A stretch of 33,761 nt of DNA from Candidatus Tepidiaquacellales bacterium UBA2330. GTDB lineage: Bacteria > Bacteroidota > Ignavibacteria > Tepidaquicellales > Tepidaquicellaceae. The position numbers and the translations under genes are program-made. Below, one piece after another: positions 8,985 to 16,921 of this stretch (position 1 is the stretch's first letter; every line of letters begins with the position of its first letter). Location of the stretch: positions 1 to 33,761 of the forward strand of contig DDUU01000022.1 in NCBI GenBank assembly GCA_002344965.1, read 5' to 3'. The notes under the pieces were generated by a model. That model was not told the origin of the DNA. It did not search any database and was given only the letters and a program-made list of their open reading frames with translations.

Positions 8985-9092
8985 ATGAAAAAGGACTTAA
9001 CTTTTAATTTTAGTGCAGGAAACGTTAAAAAATGGGGATCCGGAGACGGAAGGGTAATGCCGGGAGTTAAAAATCAGAAAAAAAAATTTTAA
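8985..9092 (+). CDS. Possible 35-residue basic microprotein
   Basis: A short open frame starting with ATG at 8985 and ending with TAA at 9092, on the plus strand between two minus-strand genes (rsh start at 8918, upp stop at 9101). It encodes a basic peptide with the central motif KKWGSGDGRVMPGV and a Lys-rich tail (KNQKKKF). The composition (Trp, Gly, Arg in a region that is otherwise A/T-rich) looks coding rather than random, and the GC content rises exactly over this frame. No Shine-Dalgarno sequence is visible. I do not recognise a family; GSGDGR could be a loop of a nucleic-acid-binding peptide, but this is a guess. Confidence 0.4.
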   Translation: MKKDLTFNFSAGNVKKWGSGDGRVMPGVKNQKKKF

Positions 9093-9100
9093 TTTACTTT

Positions 9101-9745
9101 CTATGTTCCGAAAATCCGGTCTCCGGCATCACCGAGACCCGGGATGATATAACCTTTTTCATTGAGTTTTTCATCGAGACTACAGGAAGTAATTTCAATA
9201 TATTTTTTTTCATTTTTCCCGAATCTTTTTTCAATCGCTTCAATACCTTCCGGAGCACAGAGCAGTGAAACCACTTTTATTTTTCTTATGCCCATATTTA
9301 AAAGGTATTCAATTGTAAAAATCACACTGCCTCCGGTTGCGATCATCGGATCAAGGATAATTACAGTTGCATCTTTTTTATTCTGAATTTTAGGAAAGCG
9401 GAAATAATACTGAACGGGTTTCAGAGATTTTTCGTCACGGTAAATTCCGATATGGCTTGTAATAATTTCAGGGTAGAGATCAGTAAAACCTTTTGTCAGT
9501 CCGAGCCCTGCTCTCAGTATAGGAAGAAGGACAATGGTTTCGTTTATCTTCTTTCCTTCAATTTTTTTAAAAGGAGTATTAACGGATTTATTTACAAGCT
9601 TAAGAGAGGAAAAAGATTCAGCAGCAAGGATATATGAGATCCTGTCCAGCGATTCTTTAAATTCAGCCTGCGGAGTTTTTTTATCTCTCATAACGGAGAG
9701 ATAATGCTGAACAAGCGGATGAGATATTAACTTAATCTTCTTCAA
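9101..9745 (-). CDS. upp: Uracil phosphoribosyltransferase
   Basis: Salvages uracil by joining it to PRPP to give UMP. 214 residues, normal length. Motifs in order: HPLVQHYLSVMRD at the N-terminus, VLLPILRAGLG (near 70), the PRPP-binding loop VIILDPMIATGGS (near 130), and the uracil-binding C-terminal GYIIPGLGDAGDRIFGT. All are intact. It starts 6 bases downstream of the stop of the minus-strand lipoprotein gene, so both should be on one transcript. It converges on the possible 35-codon gene with an 8-base gap. Confidence 0.95.
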   Translation of the reverse strand: MKKIKLISHPLVQHYLSVMRDKKTPQAEFKESLDRISYILAAESFSSLKLVNKSVNTPFKKIEGKKINETIVLLPILRAGLGLTKGFTDLYPEIITSHIGIYRDEKSLKPVQYYFRFPKIQNKKDATVIILDPMIATGGSVIFTIEYLLNMGIRKIKVVSLLCAPEGIEAIEKRFGKNEKKYIEITSCSLDEKLNEKGYIIPGLGDAGDRIFGT

Positions 9746-9751
9746 ATTTAA

Positions 9752-10801
9752 TTACTGTAAAAGGTTCACTATTAATTCCGTATTAACATTCTGAGTGGTT
9801 TTTACGGACTGACTTCCAGCGGAAATTTTCATAGTAAGATCAAGATTTGTATTTGTTTCTTTTTTTGTCACGCAACCTTTTGTAATATTAAAAATTATCA
9901 CTCCTTTACCACCGGTTTTGGAATCTTCTACTTTGTAACTCATATCTTTATCCTTAATTTCTTTTTCAATGAAATCAACTGCCAAATCAGCGTCAATAGT
10001 CAGAAAGGTCTGTTTGTTATCTTCTTTGACTTCTTTAAGTTTGTAGCTAAGTGAATTTCTCACCGGGAAAATGAGCATTTGAGTTTCATAAGATCTTGTC
10101 CAGGATGAATCCACATAGACCGGATTATCGGGAAACATCTGAAACTGCTGCTGCAGAACTGCTTTGATAGCGTCTTTTCCGAAAGAGTCTTTAAGAGTTT
10201 CTTTTTGTTCCTTGGTCAGGGTATCACCGAGAGCTTTAAACATTTTTTCATAAACGCTTTCAAGACCGTAGACATCTGATATTTCACCATTCGGAGTAAC
10301 TCTTGCATAAAAATCTTCACCCATTATAGCATTATACTGAAGGAAATCCGGTTTGGAATAGATTGAATCTTTTATGTTTGAATTGTAAGTAAGACTTACG
10401 GAAGAATCAGCTGAAGACAGATTGGAAATAATGGTGATACTGTCGAAAGTAATTTTGTAACTTACAATACCTGCAGATGTAATTTCAGTAACTTCTTCCT
10501 TATAATAATAATTAATATCCTGCACTGAAGTGATTTCTTTATCCTGAGTCATGGGGCTTTTTTCCTTAGAAGTTGTTTTTGCATTCATTCTGTAACTGAG
10601 AACGTCACCTACTTTCGGTTTAAGAAGGAGATTCACTTTTACGCCAATGTCATCTTTAGTAATAAGATTTGTATTAACTGTATCGGATCCTTTTCCGGAA
10701 TTTCCGTTATCTTTTTTTTCATCGCATCCCTGAAAAATTATAAATGAAAACACAGTGAAAAAGAGGGTTGATAAAATGTATTTGATTGAAATATTAGGCA
10801 T
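9752..10801 (-). CDS. Lipoprotein of unknown function (DUF6263-like)
   Basis: A 349-residue predicted lipoprotein with signal peptide and lipobox FQGCDEK (Cys 26), followed by a low-complexity Gly/Ser/Asp linker. The body begins LLLKPKVGDVLSYRMNAKT and contains two-strand motifs such as ISDVYGLESVYEKM and FPDNPVYVDSSWTR. This layout (a 'parameter' built from sums of exchanged energy- or transport-like strands, the VGDVLSYR start and the NxxxxxxDSSW segment) reminds me of the DUF6263 family of secreted proteins in Bacteroidota, whose role is unknown; that match is from memory. It shares a transcript with upp. A candidate promoter lies at 10834-10865 on the same strand. Confidence 0.7.
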   Translation of the reverse strand: MPNISIKYILSTLFFTVFSFIIFQGCDEKKDNGNSGKGSDTVNTNLITKDDIGVKVNLLLKPKVGDVLSYRMNAKTTSKEKSPMTQDKEITSVQDINYYYKEEVTEITSAGIVSYKITFDSITIISNLSSADSSVSLTYNSNIKDSIYSKPDFLQYNAIMGEDFYARVTPNGEISDVYGLESVYEKMFKALGDTLTKEQKETLKDSFGKDAIKAVLQQQFQMFPDNPVYVDSSWTRSYETQMLIFPVRNSLSYKLKEVKEDNKQTFLTIDADLAVDFIEKEIKDKDMSYKVEDSKTGGKGVIIFNITKGCVTKKETNTNLDLTMKISAGSQSVKTTQNVNTELIVNLLQ

Positions 10802-10833
10802 TGAATAGTATTGGTTTGATTGTAAAAAGTCAG

Positions 10834-10865
10834 GTAATATACCATTAATAGGCTAGAGTTTCAAA
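10834..10865 (-). promoter_or_regulatory. Candidate Bacteroidetes-type promoter of the lipoprotein-upp unit
   Basis: Read on the minus strand, TTTG (10865-10862) is followed by 20 bases and TATATTAC (10841-10834), which matches 6 of 8 positions of TAnnTTTG. The spacing equals that of better promoters in this window. The predicted transcript would start about 25 bases before the ATG at 10801. Confidence 0.4.
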
Positions 10866-10929
10866 GTAAATTTGCGGTGTGGTTATTAATTTTAGGGAGT
10901 TTTGGAATAAATGAGCCGGAATTGGTTTG

Positions 10930-10987
10930 GTAGCACGGAATTAAATTCCGTGCTACAGGTCATAAACCATTTAAATGGTTTATGACC
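10930..10987. repeat. Two adjacent perfect palindromes (27 bp and 30 bp)
   Basis: Positions 10930-10956 form an inverted repeat with 13-bp arms (GTAGCACGGAATT and its complement) around a single A. One base later, 10958-10987 is a perfect 30-bp palindrome with 15-bp arms (GGTCATAAACCATTT). They lie in the roughly 300-bp gap between the divergently oriented lipoprotein and tRNA-Val genes, so they cannot simply be the terminator of a convergent gene pair. No T-tract follows. They look like a dispersed REP/MITE-type element. I see no protein-coding potential in the gap. Confidence 0.75.
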
Positions 10988-11052
10988 CCGACACCTCATC
11001 ATTTATCATTCAACCAATCCCCACAAAAAATACCATATCTAATTTTAAGTGG

Positions 11053-11082
11053 TTTGAAATTCAAAATATAAAAATATATTTT
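11053..11082 (+). promoter_or_regulatory. Candidate promoter of tRNA-Val
   Basis: TTTG at 11053-11056, an 18-base spacer and TATATTTT at 11075-11082 (7 of 8 matches to TAnnTTTG). The predicted start is about 10 bases before the tRNA, which fits a short leader. Confidence 0.5.
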
Positions 11083-11099
11083 ACCAACTTAATTTATAA

Positions 11100-11173
11100 G
11101 GGCGATTAGCTCAATTGGCTAGAGCACCTCGCTTACACCGAGGGGGTTATAGGTTCGAGTCCTTTATCGCCCA
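11100..11173 (+). tRNA. tRNA-Val (anticodon UAC)
   Basis: Folds as a standard cloverleaf: acceptor GGGCGAT (11100-11106) with ATCGCCC (11166-11172) and discriminator A at 11173; D-arm with AGCTCAATTGGCTAGAGC; anticodon stem CCTCG/CGAGG with loop CTTACAC and anticodon TAC at 11134-11136, reading valine codons; T-loop TTCGAGT. The T-stem has one T-T mismatch. The 3' CCA is not encoded and must be added after transcription. A strong terminator follows, so it is transcribed alone. Confidence 0.95.
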
Positions 11174-11185
11174 CTTAGTTTCAGA

Positions 11186-11231
11186 AAATAAGTAATCCGG
11201 TGTATTACCGGACTACTTATTTCTTTTTAAA
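11186..11231 (+). terminator. Rho-independent terminator after tRNA-Val
   Basis: Stem AAATAAGTA-a-TCCGGT (11186-11201), loop GTATT, then ACCGGA-c-TACTTATTT (11207-11222): a 15-bp stem with one A-C mismatch, followed by CTTTTT. It separates the tRNA from livM. Confidence 0.85.
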
Positions 11232-11296
11232 CCTCTCATAAATTAAAGAAATCTGAAAATTCTCATTGAAAAATTCAAAAGTAAATTAAGTTTTTA

Positions 11297-12325
11297 ATGA
11301 AGAATAAATTATTATTTCTTTCTTCCCTTGTCTTGGTTTTTATAATTAATTTATTCGCCGGTAATATTGATCCATACTACTACACGATACTTATTTATAT
11401 AGGCATTAATATTATACTCGCTTCAAGTCTTAATCTCATAAATGGATATACTGGTCAGTTCTCTCTGGGACATGCGGGGTTTATGGCAATCGGAGCTTAT
11501 CTTTCTGTTTCATTCAGTACTTACTTCGCTCCGTTTTTTATTGAATCTTTCGGTCAGGGTATTTTCGGAAATACAATTTCATTTATTATTCTTCTTCTGA
11601 TAGGAGGAATTGCTGCTGCTATTGCCGGAATTATTGTCGGCGTTCCTTCACTTAGACTTAAAGGTGATTATCTTGCAATTACTACTTTAGGATTTGCCGA
11701 GATCATCAGGGTTATTATTCAGAGTCTTGATGTAGTCGGCGCTTCGCAGGGATTCAGAGGTGCTTACATTTTTGAAAACGGAATGAAAGCTGCAATGATA
11801 CCTGCTGATATGTCTTCTGTTCCTTATGTATTTTATTCAGTACCTAAATACACTAACTTTTTCTGGACCTTTGCTTTTGTCGTTATAATAATTTTCTTTA
11901 TCAGCAATCTCATGAGCTCTTCTTACGGAAGAGGTTTTCTTGCTGTTAAAGATGATGAGATCGCAGCCGAATCAATGGGAGTCAATACTACTAAATTCAA
12001 AGTAATAGCATTTGTCAGCGGTGCTTTCTTTGCGGGAATTGCAGGCGCGCTTTACGGTCACTTTAATCTTTATATTAATCCTGAAGATTTTAATTTCCTG
12101 AAATCCGTTGAAATAGTTGTCATGGTTATACTCGGAGGAATGGGTAGTATGATAGGTGTTATCATAGCCGCTGTTATTTTAACGATCCTTCCCGAATTCC
12201 TTAGAGGCATTTCTGAATACAGGATGATCATTTATGCGCTGCTGCTTATTATTATGATGCTGCTGAGACCGCAGGGTTTGTTCGGTGTTCAGTTAAGACC
12301 CGGGAAAAAAAATAAAAATAAATAA
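11297..12325 (+). CDS. livM: Branched-chain amino acid ABC transporter permease (LivM type)
   Basis: Inner-membrane permease of a HAAT-family ABC importer for branched-chain or other hydrophobic amino acids. 342 residues with about eight hydrophobic segments; the family signatures LNLINGYTGQFSLGHAGFMAIGAY near residue 45-70, VPSLRLKGDYLAITTLGFAEIIR near 115 and the coupling region AVKDDEIAAESMGVN near 220 are clear, as is GGMGSMIGVIIAA near 290. The ATG at 11297 has no Shine-Dalgarno sequence. It is followed with no gap by livG. The partner permease LivH and the binding protein LivK are not in the window, which is unusual because they normally adjoin. Confidence 0.93.
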   Translation: MKNKLLFLSSLVLVFIINLFAGNIDPYYYTILIYIGINIILASSLNLINGYTGQFSLGHAGFMAIGAYLSVSFSTYFAPFFIESFGQGIFGNTISFIILLLIGGIAAAIAGIIVGVPSLRLKGDYLAITTLGFAEIIRVIIQSLDVVGASQGFRGAYIFENGMKAAMIPADMSSVPYVFYSVPKYTNFFWTFAFVVIIIFFISNLMSSSYGRGFLAVKDDEIAAESMGVNTTKFKVIAFVSGAFFAGIAGALYGHFNLYINPEDFNFLKSVEIVVMVILGGMGSMIGVIIAAVILTILPEFLRGISEYRMIIYALLLIIMMLLRPQGLFGVQLRPGKKNKNK

Positions 12326-13093
12326 ATGAGTTTACTTGATATAAAAAATTGCACAATGAAATTCGGCGGACTCACATGTGTGGACAGTTTAAATACTCAT
12401 GTAGGAAAAGATGAACTTGTGGGTATGATCGGTCCGAACGGCGCCGGCAAAACGACTGTATTTAATATTATTACAGGTGTATATAATCCAAGCAGTGGAG
12501 ATGTCCTTTTCAAAGAAAAAAGCGTTGTTCCTTTAAAACCTTATGAAGTCGCTGAAACCGGTATCAGCAGGACATTTCAGAATATCCGGCTTTTTCAGAG
12601 TCTTAGTGTCCGTGATAATATCAGAGTTTCTTTTGTCAAAAGCATAAATGCAGGTTTTTTTATTTCAACGCTGCAAATTGGAAATTATCTGAATGAAGAA
12701 AATGAAATTGAAGATAAAATTGATGAACTGTTGGAAATATTCGGGCTGATTGATGTAAGGGATGAATATGCAGTTTCACTTCCATACGGTGAACAAAGGA
12801 AAGTTGAAATTGTAAGAGCGCTTGCAACATCACCGGAATTGCTGCTTCTTGATGAACCGGCAGCTGGAATGAATCCCACGGAAAAGACTGAACTTATGAA
12901 TCTGATCAAAATGGTAAAGGACAAATTTAAAATTTCCATCCTTTTAATTGAACATGATATGAAAGTAGTGATGGGTGTCTGCGAAAGAATAATAGTGCTT
13001 GATTACGGAAAAAAAATAGCTGAGGGAAATCCTGAAAATATTAAGAATGATCCGAAAGTAATTGAAGCTTATCTGGGAGAGTCGCATCATTGA
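12326..13093 (+). CDS. livG: Branched-chain amino acid ABC transporter ATPase (LivG type)
   Basis: Cytoplasmic ATP-binding subunit of the importer, 255 residues. Walker A GPNGAGKTT (36-44), Q-loop ISRTFQNIRLFQSLSV, signature LPYGEQRKVEIVRAL, Walker B LLLLDEPAAGMNP and switch His in LLIEHDMKVVMGVC are all present. The motif TFQNIRLF..LSV identifies the LivG rather than the LivF subunit. Its start codon follows the livM stop codon directly and its end overlaps livF by 4 bases (TTGA). Confidence 0.95.
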   Translation: MSLLDIKNCTMKFGGLTCVDSLNTHVGKDELVGMIGPNGAGKTTVFNIITGVYNPSSGDVLFKEKSVVPLKPYEVAETGISRTFQNIRLFQSLSVRDNIRVSFVKSINAGFFISTLQIGNYLNEENEIEDKIDELLEIFGLIDVRDEYAVSLPYGEQRKVEIVRALATSPELLLLDEPAAGMNPTEKTELMNLIKMVKDKFKISILLIEHDMKVVMGVCERIIVLDYGKKIAEGNPENIKNDPKVIEAYLGESHH

Positions 13094-13803
13094 ATATTCT
13101 TGACATTAAAAATCTGCATGTTAATTACGGTGCAATCAAAGCTTTAAAAGGAATTGATCTTCATGTAAAAGACAAATCCATCGTAACTCTTATAGGAGCA
13201 AACGGTGCTGGCAAGACTACATTACTCAGAACAATCTCTTCACTTTTAAAACCTGTATCCGGAGAAATTCTATTTCATGGAAAAGACATAACTAATCTTT
13301 CACCGGATAAAATTGTCGAGACAGGAATTTCGCAATCTCCCGAAGGAAGAATGATATTTTCAAATCTTACCGTTAAGGAAAATCTGGAAATGGGAGCTTA
13401 TACCAGAAAGGATAAACATAATCTTAAGGATGATCTTGATTTTGTTTATGAATTTTTTCCAAGACTTAAAGAAAGATTGAAACAGATGGGCGGAACACTA
13501 AGCGGTGGTGAACAGCAGATGCTTGCTATCTCAAGAGCGCTTATGTCGAAACCAAAACTTCTCCTTCTTGATGAACCTTCGCTCGGCATCGCGCCGCTTT
13601 TGGTTAAGTCAATATTTGAACAAATTGTTGAATTAAATAAGAAAACTGGAATTACTATCTTACTGGTAGAACAAAATGCCAATATTGCTTTATCCGTTGC
13701 AGATTACGGTTATGTAATGGAAACAGGAGAAATTATTCTCGAAGGTGATGCGAAATCGCTTTCTCAAAATGAAGAAGTAAGAAAAGCATATCTTGGCGAA
13801 TAA
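13090..13803 (+). CDS. livF: Branched-chain amino acid ABC transporter ATPase (LivF type)
   Basis: Second ATP-binding subunit, 237 residues. Walker A GANGAGKTT near residue 38, ISQSPEGRMIFSNLTV (the QxPEGRxIF motif typical of LivF), signature LSGGEQQMLAISRAL, Walker B LLLLDEPSLGIAP and LLVEQNANIAL with the LivF-type EQN in place of EHD. The start is a TTG at 13090 overlapping the livG stop codon (TTGA), which implies translational coupling. It ends the liv unit; the next gene is 113 bases on. Confidence 0.95.
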   Translation: MNILDIKNLHVNYGAIKALKGIDLHVKDKSIVTLIGANGAGKTTLLRTISSLLKPVSGEILFHGKDITNLSPDKIVETGISQSPEGRMIFSNLTVKENLEMGAYTRKDKHNLKDDLDFVYEFFPRLKERLKQMGGTLSGGEQQMLAISRALMSKPKLLLLDEPSLGIAPLLVKSIFEQIVELNKKTGITILLVEQNANIALSVADYGYVMETGEIILEGDAKSLSQNEEVRKAYLGE

Positions 13804-13916
13804 TTAAATTCTATTTTTTATATTTTCAGACTTTTGTTCAGAAATAATTTTTTACCTTTTAAATTTTTAAGACTATTCATTAAATCAGATTTCAATAATT
13901 TAAAACATAGAAAGTA

Positions 13917-15074
13917 ATGAAATTAGCAGACAGAATGGGTAACCTCGGAACCGAAACAGCGTTTGAAGTTTTGGCAAAAGCCAGAAAGCTCGAAGCTGAA
14001 GGCAAAAGTATTATTCACCTTGAAATCGGCGAACCGGATTTTCCGACTCCGGAAAACATCTGTAATGCTGCAATTGAATCTATAAAAGCAGGTGATACTC
14101 ATTACACGCCTTCTGCCGGAATTCCCGAAGTCAGAAAATCAATTGCGGATTATATCAGCAGGACAAGGGGTATTGAAGTTCATCCCGATGAAATTGTGAT
14201 GACTCCGGGAGCAAAGCCGATCATGTTTTATGCAATACTCGCTCTTGTTAATCCCGGCGATGAAGTAATTTATCCGAATCCCGGTTTTCCTATTTATGAA
14301 TCCATGATAAGATTTGTCGATGGCATTCCGGTTCCGCTTAAGCTGGAAGAAGATAAAAACTTTGCATTCGATCCGGAGGATCTGAGGAAACTTATTTCGC
14401 CTAAAACGAAAATGCTTATTATTAACACTCCTCAAAATCCTACCGGCGGTATCCTGACTGAAGATGTAATAAGAAAAATTGCTGACATAATCAAAGACAG
14501 GGAAGATATAGTAATATTAAGCGATGAAATTTACAGCAGACTTATTTTCCAGGGAGAGCATTTCAGCATTACGCAGATCCCCGGATTTAAAGACAGGACG
14601 ATTATATTAGACGGATTCTCAAAAACATATGCAATGACAGGATGGAGAGCCGGATACGGAGTCATGAATAAAGAACTTGCGCAGTTAACTGCAAAGCTTA
14701 TGACAAACAGTAATTCCTGTACAAATGCCGTTGTTCAGAAAGCGTGTATCGAGGCTTATGAAGGTCCGCAGGATTCAGTAGATGAAATGAAGAAGGAATT
14801 TATGGCGAGAAGAGATATAATAGTGGAAGGACTGAACTCTGTAAAAGGTTTTAAATGCAATATTCCGCTTGGAGCGTTTTACGCTTTTCCTAATATTACC
14901 GGTACAGGGATGAGCTCAAAAGAACTCAGCGATCATCTGCTTTATAAAGGTGGTGTTGCTGCATTATCCGGTACGGCATTCGGTGAATTCGGCGAAGGTT
15001 ATCTCAGATTCTCTTATGCAAACTCAAGAGAAAATATTAAAGAAGCGATCAGAAGAATTAAAGAAGTGATCTGA
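13917..15074 (+). CDS. PLP-dependent aspartate-type aminotransferase (class I)
   Basis: A 385-residue fold-type I aminotransferase, related to aspartate/aromatic aminotransferases of subgroup I-gamma. Visible residues: HLEIGEPDFPTP near 34, NPGFPIYESM near 121, NTPQNPTGG with N174, LSDEIYS with D203 and Y206, the PLP lysine K236 in LDGFSKTYAMTGWRAGYG, and the C-terminal carboxylate-binding Arg in YLRFSYANS. All catalytic residues are intact. Substrate preference (aspartate, alanine or aromatic) cannot be fixed. It is next to nadB, whose substrate is aspartate, and after the amino-acid importer, which suggests amino-acid metabolism. Confidence 0.9.
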   Translation: MKLADRMGNLGTETAFEVLAKARKLEAEGKSIIHLEIGEPDFPTPENICNAAIESIKAGDTHYTPSAGIPEVRKSIADYISRTRGIEVHPDEIVMTPGAKPIMFYAILALVNPGDEVIYPNPGFPIYESMIRFVDGIPVPLKLEEDKNFAFDPEDLRKLISPKTKMLIINTPQNPTGGILTEDVIRKIADIIKDREDIVILSDEIYSRLIFQGEHFSITQIPGFKDRTIILDGFSKTYAMTGWRAGYGVMNKELAQLTAKLMTNSNSCTNAVVQKACIEAYEGPQDSVDEMKKEFMARRDIIVEGLNSVKGFKCNIPLGAFYAFPNITGTGMSSKELSDHLLYKGGVAALSGTAFGEFGEGYLRFSYANSRENIKEAIRRIKEVI

Positions 15075-15102
15075 TTTTAGATTTTTTAATCTGAAATTTT
15101 TT
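15075..15102 (+). terminator. AT-rich terminator directly after the aminotransferase
   Basis: Stem TTTTAGATT (15075-15083), loop TTTT, AATCTGAAA (15088-15096) with one T-G pair, followed by TTTTTT. It begins at the base after the stop codon. Confidence 0.6.
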
Positions 15103-15131
15103 AATTTAAAAATAAAACTTAATTACATTAC

Positions 15132-15161
15132 GAGCGGATATTGTCCGCTCTTCTTATTTTT
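15132..15161 (+). terminator. GC-rich terminator upstream of nadB
   Basis: Stem GAGCGGA (15132-15138), loop TATTG, TCCGCTC (15144-15150), followed by TTCTTATTTTT. It is the second terminator in a row after the aminotransferase. It argues that nadB has its own promoter and that nadB does not start upstream of 15161. Confidence 0.75.
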
Positions 15162-15194
15162 AAAATATATAATTTTAATAAACTAAAATATTTC

Positions 15195-16823
15195 GTGACA
15201 GCGGATTTTTTAATTATTGGCAGCGGGATAGCAGGGTTATCACTGGCATTAAAGCTTGGTAATTTAGGCACTGTTATAATCATTACTAAAAAGCAAAAGA
15301 CCGAATCAAATACTAACTATGCGCAGGGCGGCATTGCAGCTGTCATGGGCGAAGATGATAATTTTGAAATGCATATCAATGATACTCTTGAATGCGGAGC
15401 CGGACTTTGTAATACGGAAGCGGTGAGGAAAATTGTTGAAGAAGGTCCGGGTATGATCAGAGAACTTATTGAGATCGGCGCAAAGTTTTCCAGAGAAAAA
15501 GGCGTTCTGATGCTGGGAAAAGAAGGCGGTCATTCAAAAAACAGAATTATTCATGCAAAAGATCTTACCGGCAAGGAGATCGAAAGAGCTCTGCTGAATA
15601 AAATATCAAAAAGTAAAAGAATCAGATTGTTTGAATACTATTTTGCAATTGACCTGCTTACAAAAAAAAATCTTAAGAAAAAACTGAGCAATGATCTGAG
15701 ATGTTACGGCATATATGCATTCAATGTAAAGACCGGACAGGTCGATAAAATAATAGCTGGTACAACTATTCTGGCAACAGGAGGAGCAGGTCAGATCTAT
15801 CTCCATACAACAAATCCTGCGATTGCAACTGGTGACGGTATTGCAATGGGTTACCGCGCCGGATGTAAAATTTCAAACATGGAGTTTATTCAGTTCCATC
15901 CGACTGCTCTATATGATCCTGAAAATGATGAACGAACAGGACAGGTATTTCTTATTTCTGAAGCTGTGCGCGGAGCAGGAGCAGTTCTTAAAACTTTAAA
16001 AGGAAAAGAATTTATGAGAGCATATGATAAAAGAGGTTCTCTTGCTCCAAGAGATATTGTCGCAAGAGCAATTGATAACGAAATGAAAAAAAGCGGAGAC
16101 ACTCATGTTCTGCTCGACCTTTCGAAAATTGGAATTGAGAAAATCAAACATGAATTCCCAAACATTTATAAATATTGTCTGAACAAAGGAATAGATATTA
16201 CAAAACAAATGATCCCTGTTGTCCCTGCTGCGCATTATACCTGCGGCGGGATTAAGACGGATCTGAACGGTAAAACAAATGTGAAAGATCTTTATGCAAG
16301 CGGTGAAGTTACAATGACAGGTGTTCACGGAGCTAACAGACTGGCTTCAAACTCACTGCTTGAAGCAATGGTTTTTTCAAATGCTATTTATAAAGACATA
16401 AGCGGCAAAATGAATTCTAAAAATTATTCCCGGAAAAATCTTGCAGAAACAAAAAAAAATATATATGACTGGAATGATGACGGTATGGAAAATACAGAAG
16501 AATGGATTTTGATTTCGCATAATAAGAAAGAAATAAAGGAAATAATGAGTGACTATATTGGCATTGTCAGAAACACTCTGAGACTGGAAAGGGCATACAG
16601 AAGGATAAGAATGATGAATGATGAGATCAAGGATTTTTATGACAAGACAAAAGTTAATGTTGAACTTCTGGAGCTGAGGAATCTTGTAACGGTTGCCTTC
16701 CTGGTGATTAGCTCAGCTATGAAAAGAAAAGAATCAAGAGGTTTACATTTTATGTCGGATTTTCCTGAAAGAGATGATAATAATTTTTTAAAAGATACGG
16801 TGATATCAAAAAGTAAATTATAG
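15195..16823 (+). CDS. nadB: L-aspartate oxidase
   Basis: Flavoprotein that oxidises L-aspartate to iminoaspartate, the first step of de novo NAD synthesis. 542 residues from the GTG at 15195. I chose it because the FAD-binding motif DFLIIGSGIAGLSLALK starts 3 residues later and a longer frame would begin inside the upstream terminator. Other motifs: TNYAQGGIAAVMGEDD, EGGHSKNRIIHAKD, TGGAGQIYLHTTNP, FIQFHPTALY, LISEAVRGAGA, LAPRDIVARAI, VVPAAHYTCGGI, and GVHGANRLASNSLLEA. These are the NadB versions of the fumarate-reductase-type signatures. nadA and nadC are not adjacent. There is no Shine-Dalgarno sequence. Confidence 0.94.
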   Translation: MTADFLIIGSGIAGLSLALKLGNLGTVIIITKKQKTESNTNYAQGGIAAVMGEDDNFEMHINDTLECGAGLCNTEAVRKIVEEGPGMIRELIEIGAKFSREKGVLMLGKEGGHSKNRIIHAKDLTGKEIERALLNKISKSKRIRLFEYYFAIDLLTKKNLKKKLSNDLRCYGIYAFNVKTGQVDKIIAGTTILATGGAGQIYLHTTNPAIATGDGIAMGYRAGCKISNMEFIQFHPTALYDPENDERTGQVFLISEAVRGAGAVLKTLKGKEFMRAYDKRGSLAPRDIVARAIDNEMKKSGDTHVLLDLSKIGIEKIKHEFPNIYKYCLNKGIDITKQMIPVVPAAHYTCGGIKTDLNGKTNVKDLYASGEVTMTGVHGANRLASNSLLEAMVFSNAIYKDISGKMNSKNYSRKNLAETKKNIYDWNDDGMENTEEWILISHNKKEIKEIMSDYIGIVRNTLRLERAYRRIRMMNDEIKDFYDKTKVNVELLELRNLVTVAFLVISSAMKRKESRGLHFMSDFPERDDNNFLKDTVISKSKL

Positions 16824-16826
16824 ACT

Positions 16827-16858
16827 TTTGATTATAAGTATTGCAAGGAATATATTTG
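16827..16858 (+). promoter_or_regulatory. Strong Bacteroidetes-type promoter of the lipoprotein-dnaJ run
   Basis: TTTG at 16827-16830, a 20-base spacer and TATATTTG at 16851-16858, a perfect match to TAnnTTTG. Transcription would start near 16865, about 57 bases before the ATG at 16922. It begins just after the nadB stop codon. Confidence 0.75.
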
Positions 16859-16921
16859 AAAACGAAAATGATTATAAATCAATGTAATGAATATTGAGTA
16901 AGAAATTAGTAAGTTATAAAA

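Noticed and set aside
13833..13860. Promoter TTTG-N16-TACCTTTT before the aminotransferase
   Set aside because: The spacer is three to four bases shorter than in the good promoters and the second box has a mismatch; kept out of the feature list.
15141..15194. N-terminal extension of NadB from 15141
   Set aside because: It would start inside a terminator hairpin and adds 18 residues before the FAD motif, unlike the family.
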